From NCBI GenBank assembly GCA_965218945.1, contig OZ244718.1:310001-374000 (forward strand): a stretch of 64,000 nt of DNA, given 5' to 3'. Position 1 is the first letter of the stretch; each line of letters opens with the position of its first letter. The DNA is from DAOUJW01 sp965218945. Lineage in GTDB: Bacteria; Chloroflexota; Dehalococcoidia; Lucifugimonadales; UBA2985. The notes beneath the pieces are model-generated. The model worked only from the letters and a program-made list of their open reading frames with translations, searched no databases and was not told the DNA's origin. A program made the translations under genes and the position numbers. Below are positions 55,290 through 63,239 of the stretch, piece by piece.

Positions 55290-55535
55290 ATGCCGAGACA
55301 ACGCATACACCACACCAGAGAGACCTACGGCTTCCCCGACGACTTCCCGGAGCGGCTCGTGCGGTTCCAGGAGGAGTCGGGGCTGTCGTGGGCGGAGATC
55401 GCCCGTCGACTCGGCATCCATCCCTACACCATGAGGCGCTGGGTCCTGGGCCGGGCGCGCCCCAGCATGCGTCACATGATGGCCCTGCTGGCGCTGGCCG
55501 ACAGCCTGGGTCTCGGCCACATATTCAGAGACTGA
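55290..55535 (+). CDS. Small XRE-type DNA-binding protein
   Basis: An 81-residue protein from ATG at 55290 (GGAAGG upstream); a longer frame to 55236 lacks a site. It reads FPERLVRFQEESGLSWAEIARRLGIHPYTMRRWVLGRARPS, a complete helix-turn-helix with recognition helix PYTMRRWVLG, followed by a leucine-rich helix (HMMALLALADSLGLGHIF). It faces the larger multi-HTH gene tail to tail, separated by a strong terminator. Probably a regulator of the adjacent mobile element. Confidence 0.8.
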   Translation: MPRQRIHHTRETYGFPDDFPERLVRFQEESGLSWAEIARRLGIHPYTMRRWVLGRARPSMRHMMALLALADSLGLGHIFRD

Positions 55536-55558
55536 GGCCGCCCTGGGCGCAGGGGCCT

Positions 55559-55588
55559 GCAACGCAAAAGAGGCCGCATACATTGACG
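55559..55588. repeat. Short repeat GCAAC-AAAAGAG-CCGCA-ACAT, copy 2
   Basis: Partner of 55136-55164 (see there); it lies directly after the small HTH gene stop and before the terminator. Confidence 0.45.
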
Positions 55589-55592
55589 TGCC

Positions 55593-55627
55593 GGGGGAAG
55601 GACACCGCGCTTCGGTGTCCTTCCCCC
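55593..55627. terminator. Bidirectional terminator hairpin between convergent HTH genes
   Basis: GGGGGAAGGACACC pairs perfectly with GGTGTCCTTCCCCC across a seven-base loop (GCGCTTC). It sits 57 bp after the plus-strand HTH stop and 6 bp after the minus-strand HTH stop. There is no long T-run, but the 14-bp perfect stem between convergent genes fits a shared terminator. Confidence 0.75.
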
Positions 55628-55633
55628 GCGTCT

Positions 55634-56746
55634 CTAGGCGGCAGCCGGTTCCGGCTGCTTGAGCATGGCGGAGTAGCCGGGCATCAGGACGGGCGTCATC
55701 GACACCCGGCCCGCGCCGTCGTACCCGGCGCGGTAGGCGTACTCCGCCTTCGCGCCCCAGGGCACCCGGCCGCCGACCCGGACGGCGGGGCCTCCGGACC
55801 TGCCGCGGCGCCCAGGCCCGCCCGCGCCGTGCACCACCATGCCGCTGCGCTCGCCCTTCCGCCAGCCCAGCACCTTCAGCTCGGCGGGCATGACCCGCTC
55901 CTCCGACTTCGCGGGCCGGAACAGCACGGCGTGCAGCCTCTTCAGCACGCCCGCCGACGGGGTGGACCTGCCGTTCATGATCTGGGAGAGGTACGAGGAG
56001 CTGATGCCGGCGCGCCGGGCGACCTCGTTCTGGCTGAAGCCGTGAGCGTCCATGCGGTCCCACAGGGCCTGGGGGTCGACGCAGGCAAGCTGCGCGGACG
56101 CGACCGTCGCCTCGGCCTCCAGCGCCGCCTCGACCAGCGCCTGGACCCTCACGCCCATGCTCTGGCGGCCCCGTGACACCATTGACATGTAGCTGGCGGA
56201 CACGCCGACCCGCTCGGCCAGCTCCCGCATGGTCATGCCCAGGGCGCGGGCGCGCTCCCGGACGTAGCTGCTCTGCCCGCTCACCACGCTCGCCGGGCGG
56301 TTGGCGCACCGTGCGGGAGCGATCTTGGCCGGGGCCTTGAGCGCCGACTCGATCCGGGTCTGTACCTTGACACCCATGTTGACGCGGCCACGGGCCACCC
56401 CCGACATGTATCCGTAGGACACCCCGGCGCGGTCGGCCAGGTCCCGCATGGTCATGCCCATCTCGCGGGCGCGCTCCCGGATGAAGCTGCTCTCGCCGGT
56501 CACGACGCCGCCCTGTCGGTAGACGGTCCCCTGTCCGGGGACCTCTCCCAGCACAGCCGCGACCTTCTGGCGCATCTTGGGAGTCCACTGCCTGCCCCCG
56601 TTCGCAAACTGCGACAGGTAGCCCGCGCTCACGCCCATCATGGCCGCGAGCTCCTTCATGGTGACCCCCCGCCGCCTCGCAGCAGCCCTGAGCTCGCTCT
56701 CCGCCGTCCTCGTCGTCGTTCCGGTTGCCATCGTTGCCGTCGTCAT
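55634..56746 (-). CDS. Multi-helix-turn-helix (XRE-like) regulator, copy B
   Basis: A 370-residue protein; the ATG at 56746 follows AAGGAGGACGG. Four HTH units lie at roughly residues 20-62 (MKELAAMMGVSAGYLSQ), 75-125 (MRDLADRAGVSYGYMSG), 155-205 (MRELAERVGVSASYMSM) and 215-262 (QNEVARRAGISSSYLSQ). The C-terminal domain repeats GGRVPWGAKAEYAYRAGYD from copy A. Units two and three are close internal duplicates (SSFIRERAREMGMTMRDLA / SSYVRERARALGMTMRELA); copy A has only one of them. Same leader hairpins, same non-coding segment upstream. Probably the master regulator of the adjacent conjugation block, by position. Confidence 0.85.
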   Translation of the reverse strand: MTTATMATGTTTRTAESELRAAARRRGVTMKELAAMMGVSAGYLSQFANGGRQWTPKMRQKVAAVLGEVPGQGTVYRQGGVVTGESSFIRERAREMGMTMRDLADRAGVSYGYMSGVARGRVNMGVKVQTRIESALKAPAKIAPARCANRPASVVSGQSSYVRERARALGMTMRELAERVGVSASYMSMVSRGRQSMGVRVQALVEAALEAEATVASAQLACVDPQALWDRMDAHGFSQNEVARRAGISSSYLSQIMNGRSTPSAGVLKRLHAVLFRPAKSEERVMPAELKVLGWRKGERSGMVVHGAGGPGRRGRSGGPAVRVGGRVPWGAKAEYAYRAGYDGAGRVSMTPVLMPGYSAMLKQPEPAAA

Positions 56747-56802
56747 CGGTCCGTCCTCCTTCTGTTGTGTTGTGTTGCCTTTGACGTGCGCCCGCCTGCG
56801 GG

Positions 56803-56842
56803 CAAAGAAGAAGGGCCGCCTCGAACGAACGAGCCGACCCTT
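56803..56842 (-). terminator. Terminator-like hairpin in the leader of the multi-HTH gene (copy B)
   Basis: On the minus strand AAGGGTCGGCTCG pairs with CGAGGCGGCCCTT (56811-56842), followed by CTTCTTCTTT and a second hairpin GCCCG/CGGGC. Loop and inner bases differ from copy A while pairing is kept. Upstream, AAGGAGG precedes a three-codon ORF, ATG CAC CCG TAA (56902-56913), at the place where copy A has a 30-codon leader ORF. Confidence 0.55.
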
Positions 56843-56929
56843 GTGGATGGGGATGTGTGGTGAGAGCCGGAGGCCCTATCGCCGCTGACGACGGGGCCTC
56901 GTTACGGGTGCATAGACTCCTCCTTGCCG

Positions 56930-57715
56930 TTGTTGTGACCCGTGCAGACATCCGTGGCGCGGGCCGTGCTTGATCGGACTGGTTGACGCTGGACGCACTC
57001 CGCCCACGGTCGGATGCCGGACGCGGGAGACGGAGTGGGGGTGAGAGAAGACACAGCTCGGCCCAGGGTGATTCGTTGGGGGAATCGACTCCGGGGGAGC
57101 TGCTACGAAGGGAGCGGCTGTCCTACGACCTCATCGCAGACCAGCGCATGGGAGAGGACGCAGCTCGCCCAGGGCGCAGAACGTCCGTGAGAGCTGCGAG
57201 ACGTGAAGCGGCCAGCCTGCTTTCATCGGCAGACCGGCGCGTGTCGAAGGTGCGGCCCGGCTGCGTGTCAGCCATGCCGCGGGCATGAGGAGCCGGTCGG
57301 GGCGACAGACGCACTCCGACCGACTTGTGGAGGACGAGGCGCGGGGAGCGCTCCGTCCCAGGTGTCCAGCGGGAGAAGCGATCAACTCCAAGCGCCGAAC
57401 CAGAGTCCAGCGGGAGAAGCGATCAACCCCAGCCGCCAGACCGGTGCCCGACGTGTGAAGCGATCAACTCCAACGCGCCGGACGGGTGTCCAGCGGGCGA
57501 AGGACCAACGTCAACTCCGACCCGCAGGACTGGACCGAGGACGGAGAGCTACGTCAAATCCGCCGGTTCGATCCGCGCTGCCTGCGAAGGACCAACGTCA
57601 AACTCCGCTTCAGCAGCATTCCCTCTTGGGCGACTCTACGGTCATGCCCGTGCAACAGGGAGATCACGCACCCAGGTTTCTATGGCGGGAAACCTTGGAG
57701 AAAGCCAAACAGTGA
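56930..57715. other. Conserved non-coding segment B (shared with 2950-3690)
   Basis: No credible gene. Blocks shared with segment A in the same order and at similar distances: hairpin CCCGTG/CGCGGG (56939-56963, G-U replacing a G-C pair of copy A), ACGCACTCCG ... GGTCGGATGCCG (from 56993), GACACAGCTC ... CCCAGGGTGA (57050-57071), GACGCAGCTC (57157-57174), AGACGCACTCCGACC (57307-57322) and CCAGGTTTCT ... CTTGGAGAAAGCC (57672-57706). CACTCCG near 56997 can pair with CGGAGTG near 57032. A structured RNA or an operator array is likely. Confidence 0.55.
57364..57530. repeat. Degenerate ~41-bp tandem repeats inside segment B
   Basis: GTCCAGCGGGAGAAGCGATC starts at 57364 and 57405, a diverged copy (GCCCGACGTGTGAAGCGATC) at 57445 and another (GTCCAGCGGGCGAAGGACC) at 57488, a period of 40-43 bp. 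Further traces of the unit (GAAGGACCAACGTCAAACTCC) follow near 57587. Segment A has a single weak match (GGGGGAGCAGCGCTCAACCCC). No unique spacers separate the units, so it is not a CRISPR array. Confidence 0.7.
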
Positions 57716-57830
57716 GGTCATTATCGCCGCGCACGACGCCGCAGGAGAGGGCCGGGGAGACCCCTTTGCCGAAACTGCCGCCAAATCGTTCACAAAAGTT
57801 AAATGACAACCCCGTGACCGCCCGGACCGG

Positions 57831-58673
57831 CTACCGCCACAACAGTCCGAGGCTCAGCCTGTTCAGAAGCTCCCGCTTTCTGATCGCTCTCCGCGTGTCG
57901 AAGAGCGCGGTCCTGCGCCAGTTGGTCTGCCCGCTCCGGTCCAGGCCCCGGAGGGGCTGCCTCTCCGGGGGTAGCGTCATGTCGTGCTCTTCCAGCAGCG
58001 TCAGCTCCACCGTCAGCAGGCGCTCCTTCTCCGCCAGCCACGCAAGGCCCCTGCCCCTGGTGGAGTGCGAGTCCTTCAGCCCCCGCCACTCGACGACCAA
58101 CGGAAAGGCGTCGCCGAACACATCCGCGTCGTCGGGGGCGGGCTCCCGCGTCACCAGGTCGGGGTACTCCCGCCGCACCCTGGGCCTCGACGCAGGCTTC
58201 CTTCCGCCGTCCGGCGCACCGGCCTCCGATTCGCCTGAACCCGGCTGGGAGGGACCGGCGCCGGCATGACCGGCCCCGGTCCCCTGGGTCTCGCTTCGTG
58301 GACGGGCTTGGACTACGCCCTCGACGGCTGCCATCCTCCTGCGCATCTCCTTGCCCAGCGCATCCACCTCGCTCGCCAGCCCCTTCTCCAGCGCCTCGAC
58401 CCGTTCCTCCAGCCCGTCGTTGCGCTCCCGCTGACGCGCCGCCGCCGACCCGACGCCCTCCTGCAACGCACGCTCCAGGGCGTGACGCGCCCGCCGGGAC
58501 AGCCTCCCGGTCGTCGCGCAGGTGGTCACCGTCCGCCGGTCCAACTCCAGCACCCGCGCCGCGCCTCTGTAGCCCTTCTCCCGCACCAGCTCTTGCAGCA
58601 GCGTCATCAGCCGCATGTGGTGCACGTTCTCCACGTCCCTGCTCTTCTCGATGCCGTGCTCCGTGGTTCTCAT
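57831..58673 (-). CDS. Accessory DNA-binding (HTH) protein of the mobile module
   Basis: A 280-residue protein; the ATG at 58673 lies nine bases after AAGGAGG. The N-terminal region (about 20-72) is a helix-turn-helix: MTLLQELVREKGYRGAARVLELD, then RRTVTTCATTGRLSRRARHALERAL. A coiled-coil-like stretch follows (about 82-118), then a low-complexity linker, and a conserved-looking C-terminal half (EYPDLVTREPAPDDADVFGDAFPLV ... ERQPLRGLDRSGQTNWRRTALFDTRRA). I do not recognise the family. It points leftward away from the conjugation genes and sits between segment B and the iterated repeats, which it may bind. A decayed copy may lie at 3690-3831. Confidence 0.75.
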   Translation of the reverse strand: MRTTEHGIEKSRDVENVHHMRLMTLLQELVREKGYRGAARVLELDRRTVTTCATTGRLSRRARHALERALQEGVGSAAARQRERNDGLEERVEALEKGLASEVDALGKEMRRRMAAVEGVVQARPRSETQGTGAGHAGAGPSQPGSGESEAGAPDGGRKPASRPRVRREYPDLVTREPAPDDADVFGDAFPLVVEWRGLKDSHSTRGRGLAWLAEKERLLTVELTLLEEHDMTLPPERQPLRGLDRSGQTNWRRTALFDTRRAIRKRELLNRLSLGLLWR

Positions 58674-58739
58674 GGCTCATCCTCCTTCTCTCGACCCGAC
58701 CATAGCCTCCGACCCCGATTCCGGCCCCTCTCGACCCCT

Positions 58740-58963
58740 GGCACAAAAACGGGCCACTCAGGAAGGGGCTATGTGCCAGAGGCCCCGCACCGGCGGTGGC
58801 ACAAAATGGCCCATTCAAAGGTGCGCCTTGTACCAGCCGACCGGAACCGGCCCTTTCACAAAGTGTTCACTGATTACCCTCCTGTAGGGGGGGAGATGTA
58901 CCACCTTCCAGGTAGGAAATGACCCACATGCACCACTCCGGTACAAAACTCCTTTTCCTGTAC
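58740..58963. repeat. Iterated inverted elements GG(C/T)ACAA ... TTGT(A/G)CC
   Basis: GGCACA/TGTGCC at 58740-58777, GGCACAA/TTGTACC at 58798-58834, a weaker unit near 58852-58890, and GTACA/TGTAC at 58941-58963. The first two start 58 bp apart. Each spans about 23-38 bp with unpaired centres, more like operator or iteron sites than RNA hairpins. They sit directly upstream of the accessory HTH gene. Confidence 0.6.
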
Positions 58964-58999
58964 ACCCCCAATACTGCACGACGGGAGCCGAAAAAAAGA

Positions 59000-59092
59000 G
59001 GGCCTATAAGGGCGCGCAAGTGTGCGCGGCCCTATGGGGGAGCGGGCCTATGAGGGCGCGCAGAAGTGCGCGGCCCTATGGGAGGTCTTTTT
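59000..59092 (+). terminator. Tandem 39-bp hairpins followed by a T-run
   Basis: 59000-59038 and 59044-59082 are near-identical units (GGGCCTAT-AGGGCGCGCA ... TGCGCGGCCCTATGGG), each a strong hairpin, followed by GGAGGTCTTTTTT (T-run at 59087-59092). Read rightward this is a double terminator directly ahead of the conjugation operon, so the operon either starts after it or depends on antitermination. Confidence 0.65.
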
Positions 59093-59170
59093 TCTCGTTT
59101 GATTTGTTCACACTCTTTTGCGAATGCCGCGGTCCGGTGAACCGCAGCAAACCGCAGGGAGGTGAACATC

Positions 59171-59785
59171 TTGGCGCTGAAATCGAAACCCAGGTCTATC
59201 AGGCGGCTTCTGCCCCTGGCAGCCGCGCTGCTACTGGCGGCGCTGGTGGCCATTCCAACGAGCAACCCTGCGCTGGCCCAAGCCCCGCCCGGCAGCGAGC
59301 TGACCCTCGTCAACGCCGAGCGGGAGTTCGTGGAGCGCAAGGGCGGCGGCGAGTTCGTCGCCCGCCCCGTCTTCGACCGCAAGATCGTGGACCTCTTCTA
59401 CGCCGTCCGCGACGCCGACACCGGCGACTGGATAAGCGCCATGTACCGGGTCAAGGGGGGCGAGAAGAAGCGGAGCGACGGCTGGGAATACTCCTGGGAG
59501 TACCCCGACCTGGACGAGCACCCCGAGCTCGACCGCGACCGGGCGTACCTGCTGGTGATGCTGGCCGTCGCCGAGGACGGCAGGAGGGGCGAGTTCTACG
59601 CCGTCGTCCCCATCCACCAGCCGGGGCGCATCTGGGACAAGATCCTGTCCGCGCTCAGCCCGGCGCGGTGGGCGAGGGCCTTCGCCGGATGGGTGGTCGA
59701 GGGAGTCCACGGGACCCTCTGCGGCGTCGTTGAGCGGGCCAGCGGCGAGGACGCCGACAACTGCCGGAGGGAACCCGGCAGATGA
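59171..59785 (+). CDS. Exported protein, first gene of the type IV secretion operon
   Basis: A 204-residue protein from a TTG at 59171, well spaced from GGGAGGTGA; a GTG at 59162 overlaps that site. A basic N-terminus and hydrophobic stretch (LLPLAAALLLAALVAI) end in ALAQA, a signal-peptidase I site. The mature part is a charged beta-rich domain (DRKIVDLFYAVRDADTGDWISAMYRVKGG; YLLVMLAVAEDG), then LSPARWARAFAGWVVEGVHG near the C-terminus. No known family. The stop overlaps the VirB6-like start (ATGA), so it belongs to the same operon, perhaps as an external accessory subunit. Confidence 0.7.
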   Translation: MALKSKPRSIRRLLPLAAALLLAALVAIPTSNPALAQAPPGSELTLVNAEREFVERKGGGEFVARPVFDRKIVDLFYAVRDADTGDWISAMYRVKGGEKKRSDGWEYSWEYPDLDEHPELDRDRAYLLVMLAVAEDGRRGEFYAVVPIHQPGRIWDKILSALSPARWARAFAGWVVEGVHGTLCGVVERASGEDADNCRREPGR

Positions 59786-60762
59786 GCGACATCCTCACCG
59801 GCACCCCTCCCGACCTCACCTACGCCAACGACCTGGTGCGCCAGGCGTGGATGGTCGTCTGGGCCATCACCTCCGGCGCCCTCGTCGTCATCCTCGGCTG
59901 GATGGGGCTGAGCTTCATCATGGCCGAGCACCTGGGGACCCGTCAGGCGGGCTGGCGGGAGATGGTGCCCCGACTGGTGCTCGGCCTCGTGGCCGCCGCA
60001 TCGTCCCTCTGGTGGTGCGCCCTGGTCCTGGACGTTGCCGACGCCGTGTCCGGGTTCATAGCCGTCTCCCTCGACGTCACCCCCGGAGACCTGCTGCGCT
60101 CCACCCTCCGCACTCTGCTTACCGCCGTCAACGCCGGGAGCGTGGGCATGGCCCTGCTGCTGGCGGTCCTCTACCTGGTCTACGGCTTCTTCGTCCTCTA
60201 CGTGATCGTGCAGATGGTGCTGCGCCTGGCCCTCATCGACATCCTGCTGGCCCTGGCCCCCATCGCCTTGGGGCTGTGGATATTGCCCCACACGGCGGGA
60301 TGGGGCCGCCACTGGCTCAGGCTCTTCATGACGACGGTGTTCCAGCAGGCCATCCAGCTCATCGCGTTGGCGCTTGGGTTCGGCTTCCTGAAGGAGTTCG
60401 CCGCCATCGCCGCCTTCGAGCCGGTGCAGGACCTGATCTGGAAGCTGCTCATGTCCCTGGCCTTCGTCTACATGGCAACCCGCGTCCCGTCGATGCTCGG
60501 CAATCACGGCACCTTCGACTCCTGGCTCTCGATGCTCTACTTCGGCATGAACCTGCCCTCGTCGCTGATGCGTTCGGCCCGGACCATCGGCTTGGTGGCG
60601 GGCGGCGCGGCGGGAGGGCCGGGAGGCATGGCGGTGGGAGCGATGGCGGCCAGCGCGGGCGTTTCGGCCGCCGCCAGCGGCCTCAGCTCGGCGGCTTCGA
60701 TGGCGACCCCATCGGCAGGCGGGGGAGACGGCGGCGGCGAGCCCAGGAGCAGCGGCGAGTAG
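59782..60762 (+). CDS. TrbL/VirB6-like type IV secretion membrane protein
   Basis: A 326-residue protein with about six membrane segments between residues 18 and 240 (for example MVVWAITSGALVVILGWMGL, ALLLAVLYLVYGFFVLYVIV, ALIDILLALAPIALGLWILP). The central phrase FQQAIQLIALALGFGFL and a Gly/Ala/Ser-rich cytoplasmic tail (about 270-326) are typical of TrbL/VirB6 proteins, which form the inner-membrane part of the conjugation channel. Four-base overlap with the previous gene. Confidence 0.8.
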   Translation: MSDILTGTPPDLTYANDLVRQAWMVVWAITSGALVVILGWMGLSFIMAEHLGTRQAGWREMVPRLVLGLVAAASSLWWCALVLDVADAVSGFIAVSLDVTPGDLLRSTLRTLLTAVNAGSVGMALLLAVLYLVYGFFVLYVIVQMVLRLALIDILLALAPIALGLWILPHTAGWGRHWLRLFMTTVFQQAIQLIALALGFGFLKEFAAIAAFEPVQDLIWKLLMSLAFVYMATRVPSMLGNHGTFDSWLSMLYFGMNLPSSLMRSARTIGLVAGGAAGGPGGMAVGAMAASAGVSAAASGLSSAASMATPSAGGGDGGGEPRSSGE

Positions 60763-60869
60763 CCGCAATACCACGACGGAGGCGGAGAGATGTGCAGCTA
60801 AACGGAGCTTACGGACACCGACCGATAGAGACGAGCAAAGCACTCGAATCGAGAGAGGAGAAAGAAGGA

Positions 60870-61166
60870 ATGGAACAGCTGACTCAGACCATATCGAACC
60901 TGGTGGGAATCCTGCTGGGCGTCGTGGGAGCGATAGGCGTCGGCTTCTTCATCTACGGCGCGTACCTGTACCTCACGGCCAGCGGAGCGCCCCACCAGAT
61001 GGAGCGCGGCAAGAGCGCAATGATGACCGCCCTGGCGGGCATCGTCCTGGCCCTGGTCGCCTACGGCGTGGTGGAACTGGTGATGAACGCCGTCGTGGAC
61101 CCGGGAATCGACATCGACGACGTGCTGCCCGAACCCGAAGCGCCGGACGCCGGCGGCGACGGCTAG
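60870..61166 (+). CDS. VirB2/TrbC-like pilin-type small membrane protein 1
   Basis: A 98-residue protein; GAGAGGAG lies about 10 bases before the ATG at 60870. Two membrane helices (ILLGVVGAIGVGFFIYGAYLYL and MMTALAGIVLALVAYGVVELVM) flank a short polar loop (TASGAPHQMERGKSA), the layout of VirB2/TrbC pilins of Gram-positive-like systems, with an acidic tail (DIDDVLPEPEAPDAG). It lacks a clear cleaved signal. It lies between virB6-like and PrgI genes, as expected for a pilus or channel subunit. Confidence 0.75.
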   Translation: MEQLTQTISNLVGILLGVVGAIGVGFFIYGAYLYLTASGAPHQMERGKSAMMTALAGIVLALVAYGVVELVMNAVVDPGIDIDDVLPEPEAPDAGGDG

Positions 61167-61193
61167 GCGGACGTGAGAAGGGAGGAAAAAGAC

Positions 61194-62903
61194 ATGAGAG
61201 AACACGAGGTACCGACTCACGTCCAGGCCGAGGACCGGGTGCTATTGGGGTTCACCTTCCCGCAGGTCGTTGCGGTGGTGGCCGTGTGCGCCCTGTCCTA
61301 CGGGGCCTACCGCTACGCCCCCGTCGGCCCGTCCGAGGTGCGCATGGCCCTGGCCGTCGTCTTCGGACTGGTCGGCGTGGCGATGGTCGTGGGCAAGATA
61401 GGCGGTCGGCGGCTGCCCCTGGTGGCCGCCGACCTGCTGAAGTACCGGCTGGGGGCGCGGCTCTACGCCGGGCAGATCGCTCAGTTGGCGAGAAGCGAGC
61501 CGCCCGCGCCGGCGCAGCCGGTGAAGAGCGGCCCCGGCCCCGTGAGCCTGATGGCGAAACGCGTCGGGCGCGGGCTGGGAAGGCTGCGCAAGAACAGGAA
61601 GACCCGCAAGAACAAGGAGCGCCGCAATGGGCGCATGCGCTGGTTCGGCAAGCGCAGGGGGAAGGACGGGGGGAACCACCACGGCCAAGAGCACAGGGCC
61701 GAGACGCTGGAGACGAGGAATCGGAAGCCCCGCATGGGCTGGATTCCGGTCGTGGCCCTGGCCGTCCTGATGGCGGCTGTCGTGGCCGTCCCGCAGTCGG
61801 CCCTGGCCGACGACCACTGGCGGGACGAGATCGACTTCGAGGTCGACGAGCCCGTCCCCGGACGGAGGATATTCGTCGAGGCCCTCACCGTCTCCGGCGA
61901 CCGGGCCGCCGTCACCCTGCGGGCCGCAACCGCCCTGGACATCCGGGTGCGGGCCTTCGGTGGGCCGCAGGGCGCGTGGCTGCGCTTCTGGGGTTCGGCA
62001 ACCCTGGCCCAGGGGGAGCGCATCGACTACTCGCTCCCCCTCCACGGTCCCGCGCCGTCCTTCACCGTGTCCTGGGAGGACACCCTCGGTCAGGCCGGGG
62101 CGCTGACCTTCGAGGAAGCACAGCTTCCCTTCCCGCTTCCGGTCGTGGAGGGGGAATTGTGCGGCCTTCGCGTGACCTCCCTGGGCTGGACGCCCGGAGC
62201 GGTCAGCGGAGTCGTCGAGTCCGAGTGCGCCGCCGCCGTCGAGGAGGCCGTCGAGCTGCAGACGGTAGCCGGACACGAGAGCGCCACCGAGACCGCGCTC
62301 ATGGACGCCCAGGTGACGGCCATCACGGGGACGGTCTCGGCAGCGGCGGGAGCATCGCAGACCAGCGTCCCCTTCGTCCCCAACGGCGAGACGAGCTTCC
62401 GGCTCGGCGTGCCCGCGGGCGAGGCGATTCACTCCGTGACCGTGGACGTGAGCCTGGAGGCAAGCCTCCGCATCCCCATCCCCCCGCTGACCGTGCTCAC
62501 CCACCACCCTGAGCGGACGGAGCAGGTCACCAGGACCGTGCACCTCCATCGCCCAGGGGACAGCGACTCCGACAGTGAGACGGCGACGGCCACCTGCGAG
62601 GACGGCGCCACGGCGTCCGCCACCGCAACGGCCTACGCCTACGTCCCCAGCGCCACCATCGCCAGGGAGGTGACGGTGGAGGTCCTGCACAAGGAGCACG
62701 TCAAGGCCGAGACGGTGGAGCGGGAGCCGGTCACCGGCAGCCGCGAGGAGCAACTAAGCCTCGCGTCCGCCGTGGGATCGGACGACCCCTTCGCCGTCCT
62801 TGTCCTGCCGGAGCCCGAGCCCGAGGACCCGCCCGCCGAACAGGAGCCCGCCGACGGGCTGCGCGGCTGGTTCGACCAATTGGGCTGGGAGTGGCCCTGG
62901 TGA
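61194..62903 (+). CDS. PrgI-family protein fused to a large exported domain
   Basis: A 569-residue protein; the ATG at 61194 is seven bases after GGGAGGA, so the GTG at 61173 is rejected. Residues 5-100 are PrgI-like (VPTHVQAEDRVLLGFTFPQ; two membrane helices; DLLKYRLGARLYAGQ). PrgI proteins are short (about 100-120 residues) in known conjugation operons, just before the VirB4 gene. Here a basic linker (about 101-180) and a third membrane helix (GWIPVVALAVLMAAVVAV, about 182-200) lead to about 365 residues that should be outside the cell, beta-rich, with Thr/Val-rich repeats and an acidic C-terminus (EPEPEDPPAEQEPADG). The fusion is unusual; a channel part with a surface contact domain is inferred. 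Confidence 0.75.
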   Translation: MREHEVPTHVQAEDRVLLGFTFPQVVAVVAVCALSYGAYRYAPVGPSEVRMALAVVFGLVGVAMVVGKIGGRRLPLVAADLLKYRLGARLYAGQIAQLARSEPPAPAQPVKSGPGPVSLMAKRVGRGLGRLRKNRKTRKNKERRNGRMRWFGKRRGKDGGNHHGQEHRAETLETRNRKPRMGWIPVVALAVLMAAVVAVPQSALADDHWRDEIDFEVDEPVPGRRIFVEALTVSGDRAAVTLRAATALDIRVRAFGGPQGAWLRFWGSATLAQGERIDYSLPLHGPAPSFTVSWEDTLGQAGALTFEEAQLPFPLPVVEGELCGLRVTSLGWTPGAVSGVVESECAAAVEEAVELQTVAGHESATETALMDAQVTAITGTVSAAAGASQTSVPFVPNGETSFRLGVPAGEAIHSVTVDVSLEASLRIPIPPLTVLTHHPERTEQVTRTVHLHRPGDSDSDSETATATCEDGATASATATAYAYVPSATIAREVTVEVLHKEHVKAETVEREPVTGSREEQLSLASAVGSDDPFAVLVLPEPEPEDPPAEQEPADGLRGWFDQLGWEWPW

Positions 62904-63220
62904 GACGCGCCGCGACCCTGCTGATTCTCACCGGCGCGGCCCTCGTGTTCACGGGGGCTGCGCCGGAGGAGCACGACACGATGCTGGAGCAGTTCGACCG
63001 CGTGCTCACCGCCATGTCCTACGCCGCCGCCGGACTCGCCGTCTTCGCCATCGTCTGGGCGGGATTCGTCCTGATGGCCGAGGGAGGCGAGGAGCGCGGC
63101 GGCGGCCGGGCCAAGGCCGCCGCCGTCATGGCGGTGGTCGGCCTGGTCCTGGTGCTGTCGGCCAAGGGCGTGGCCGCCCTGCTGAGCAGCGGCGTCATCC
63201 CATCCTTTCCAACCCCATAG
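62900..63220 (+). CDS. VirB2/TrbC-like pilin-type small membrane protein 2
   Basis: A 106-residue protein starting at GTG 62900, overlapping the PrgI-fusion stop (GTGA). Signal-like helix (AATLLILTGAALVFTGAAP), then two helices (AAAGLAVFAIVWAGFVLMAEG and AVMAVVGLVLVLSAKGVAALL) around a charged loop (EERGGGRAKA). This is again the TrbC/VirB2 layout, and resembles the protein at 60870-61166 in plan but not in sequence. Two pilin-like subunits in one operon may form a mixed pilus or a channel plus pilus. Confidence 0.75.
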   Translation: MRRAATLLILTGAALVFTGAAPEEHDTMLEQFDRVLTAMSYAAAGLAVFAIVWAGFVLMAEGGEERGGGRAKAAAVMAVVGLVLVLSAKGVAALLSSGVIPSFPTP

Positions 63221-63239
63221 AGCAAAGGAAACGAGCGAA

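Larger units (their letters stand above)
58674..59170. other. Intergenic control region before the conjugation operon
   Basis: About 500 bp with no gene. It holds iterated inverted elements (58740-58963), a segment matching the left module (58942-58970 with 4481-4510), and tandem hairpins with a T-run (59000-59092). Promoters for the leftward HTH gene and the rightward operon must lie here, and an origin of transfer is possible. Confidence 0.6.

Noticed and set aside
53985..56951. Long minus-strand frame of 988 codons overlapping the giant gene's 3' end and the second multi-HTH gene
   Set aside because: It is antisense to two well-supported genes, is rich in G/R/A/P as expected of a GC-rich shadow frame, and has no recognisable domain.
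57364..57530. CRISPR array
   Set aside because: Units are degenerate, about 41 bp apart, and contiguous; there are no unique spacers and no cas genes.
57565..57585. tRNA T-loop-like sequence GGTTCGATCC
   Set aside because: The flanking bases do not form a T stem, and no acceptor, D or anticodon arms can be drawn.
57325..58269. Plus-strand frame of 314 codons across segment B and the accessory gene
   Set aside because: It crosses non-coding repeats into antisense of a supported gene, and has no domain or start signal.
57799..58818. Minus-strand frame of 339 codons overlapping the accessory HTH gene
   Set aside because: Its Arg/Gly-rich composition marks it as a shadow frame; the 57831-58673 frame has the better ribosome spacing and a clear HTH.
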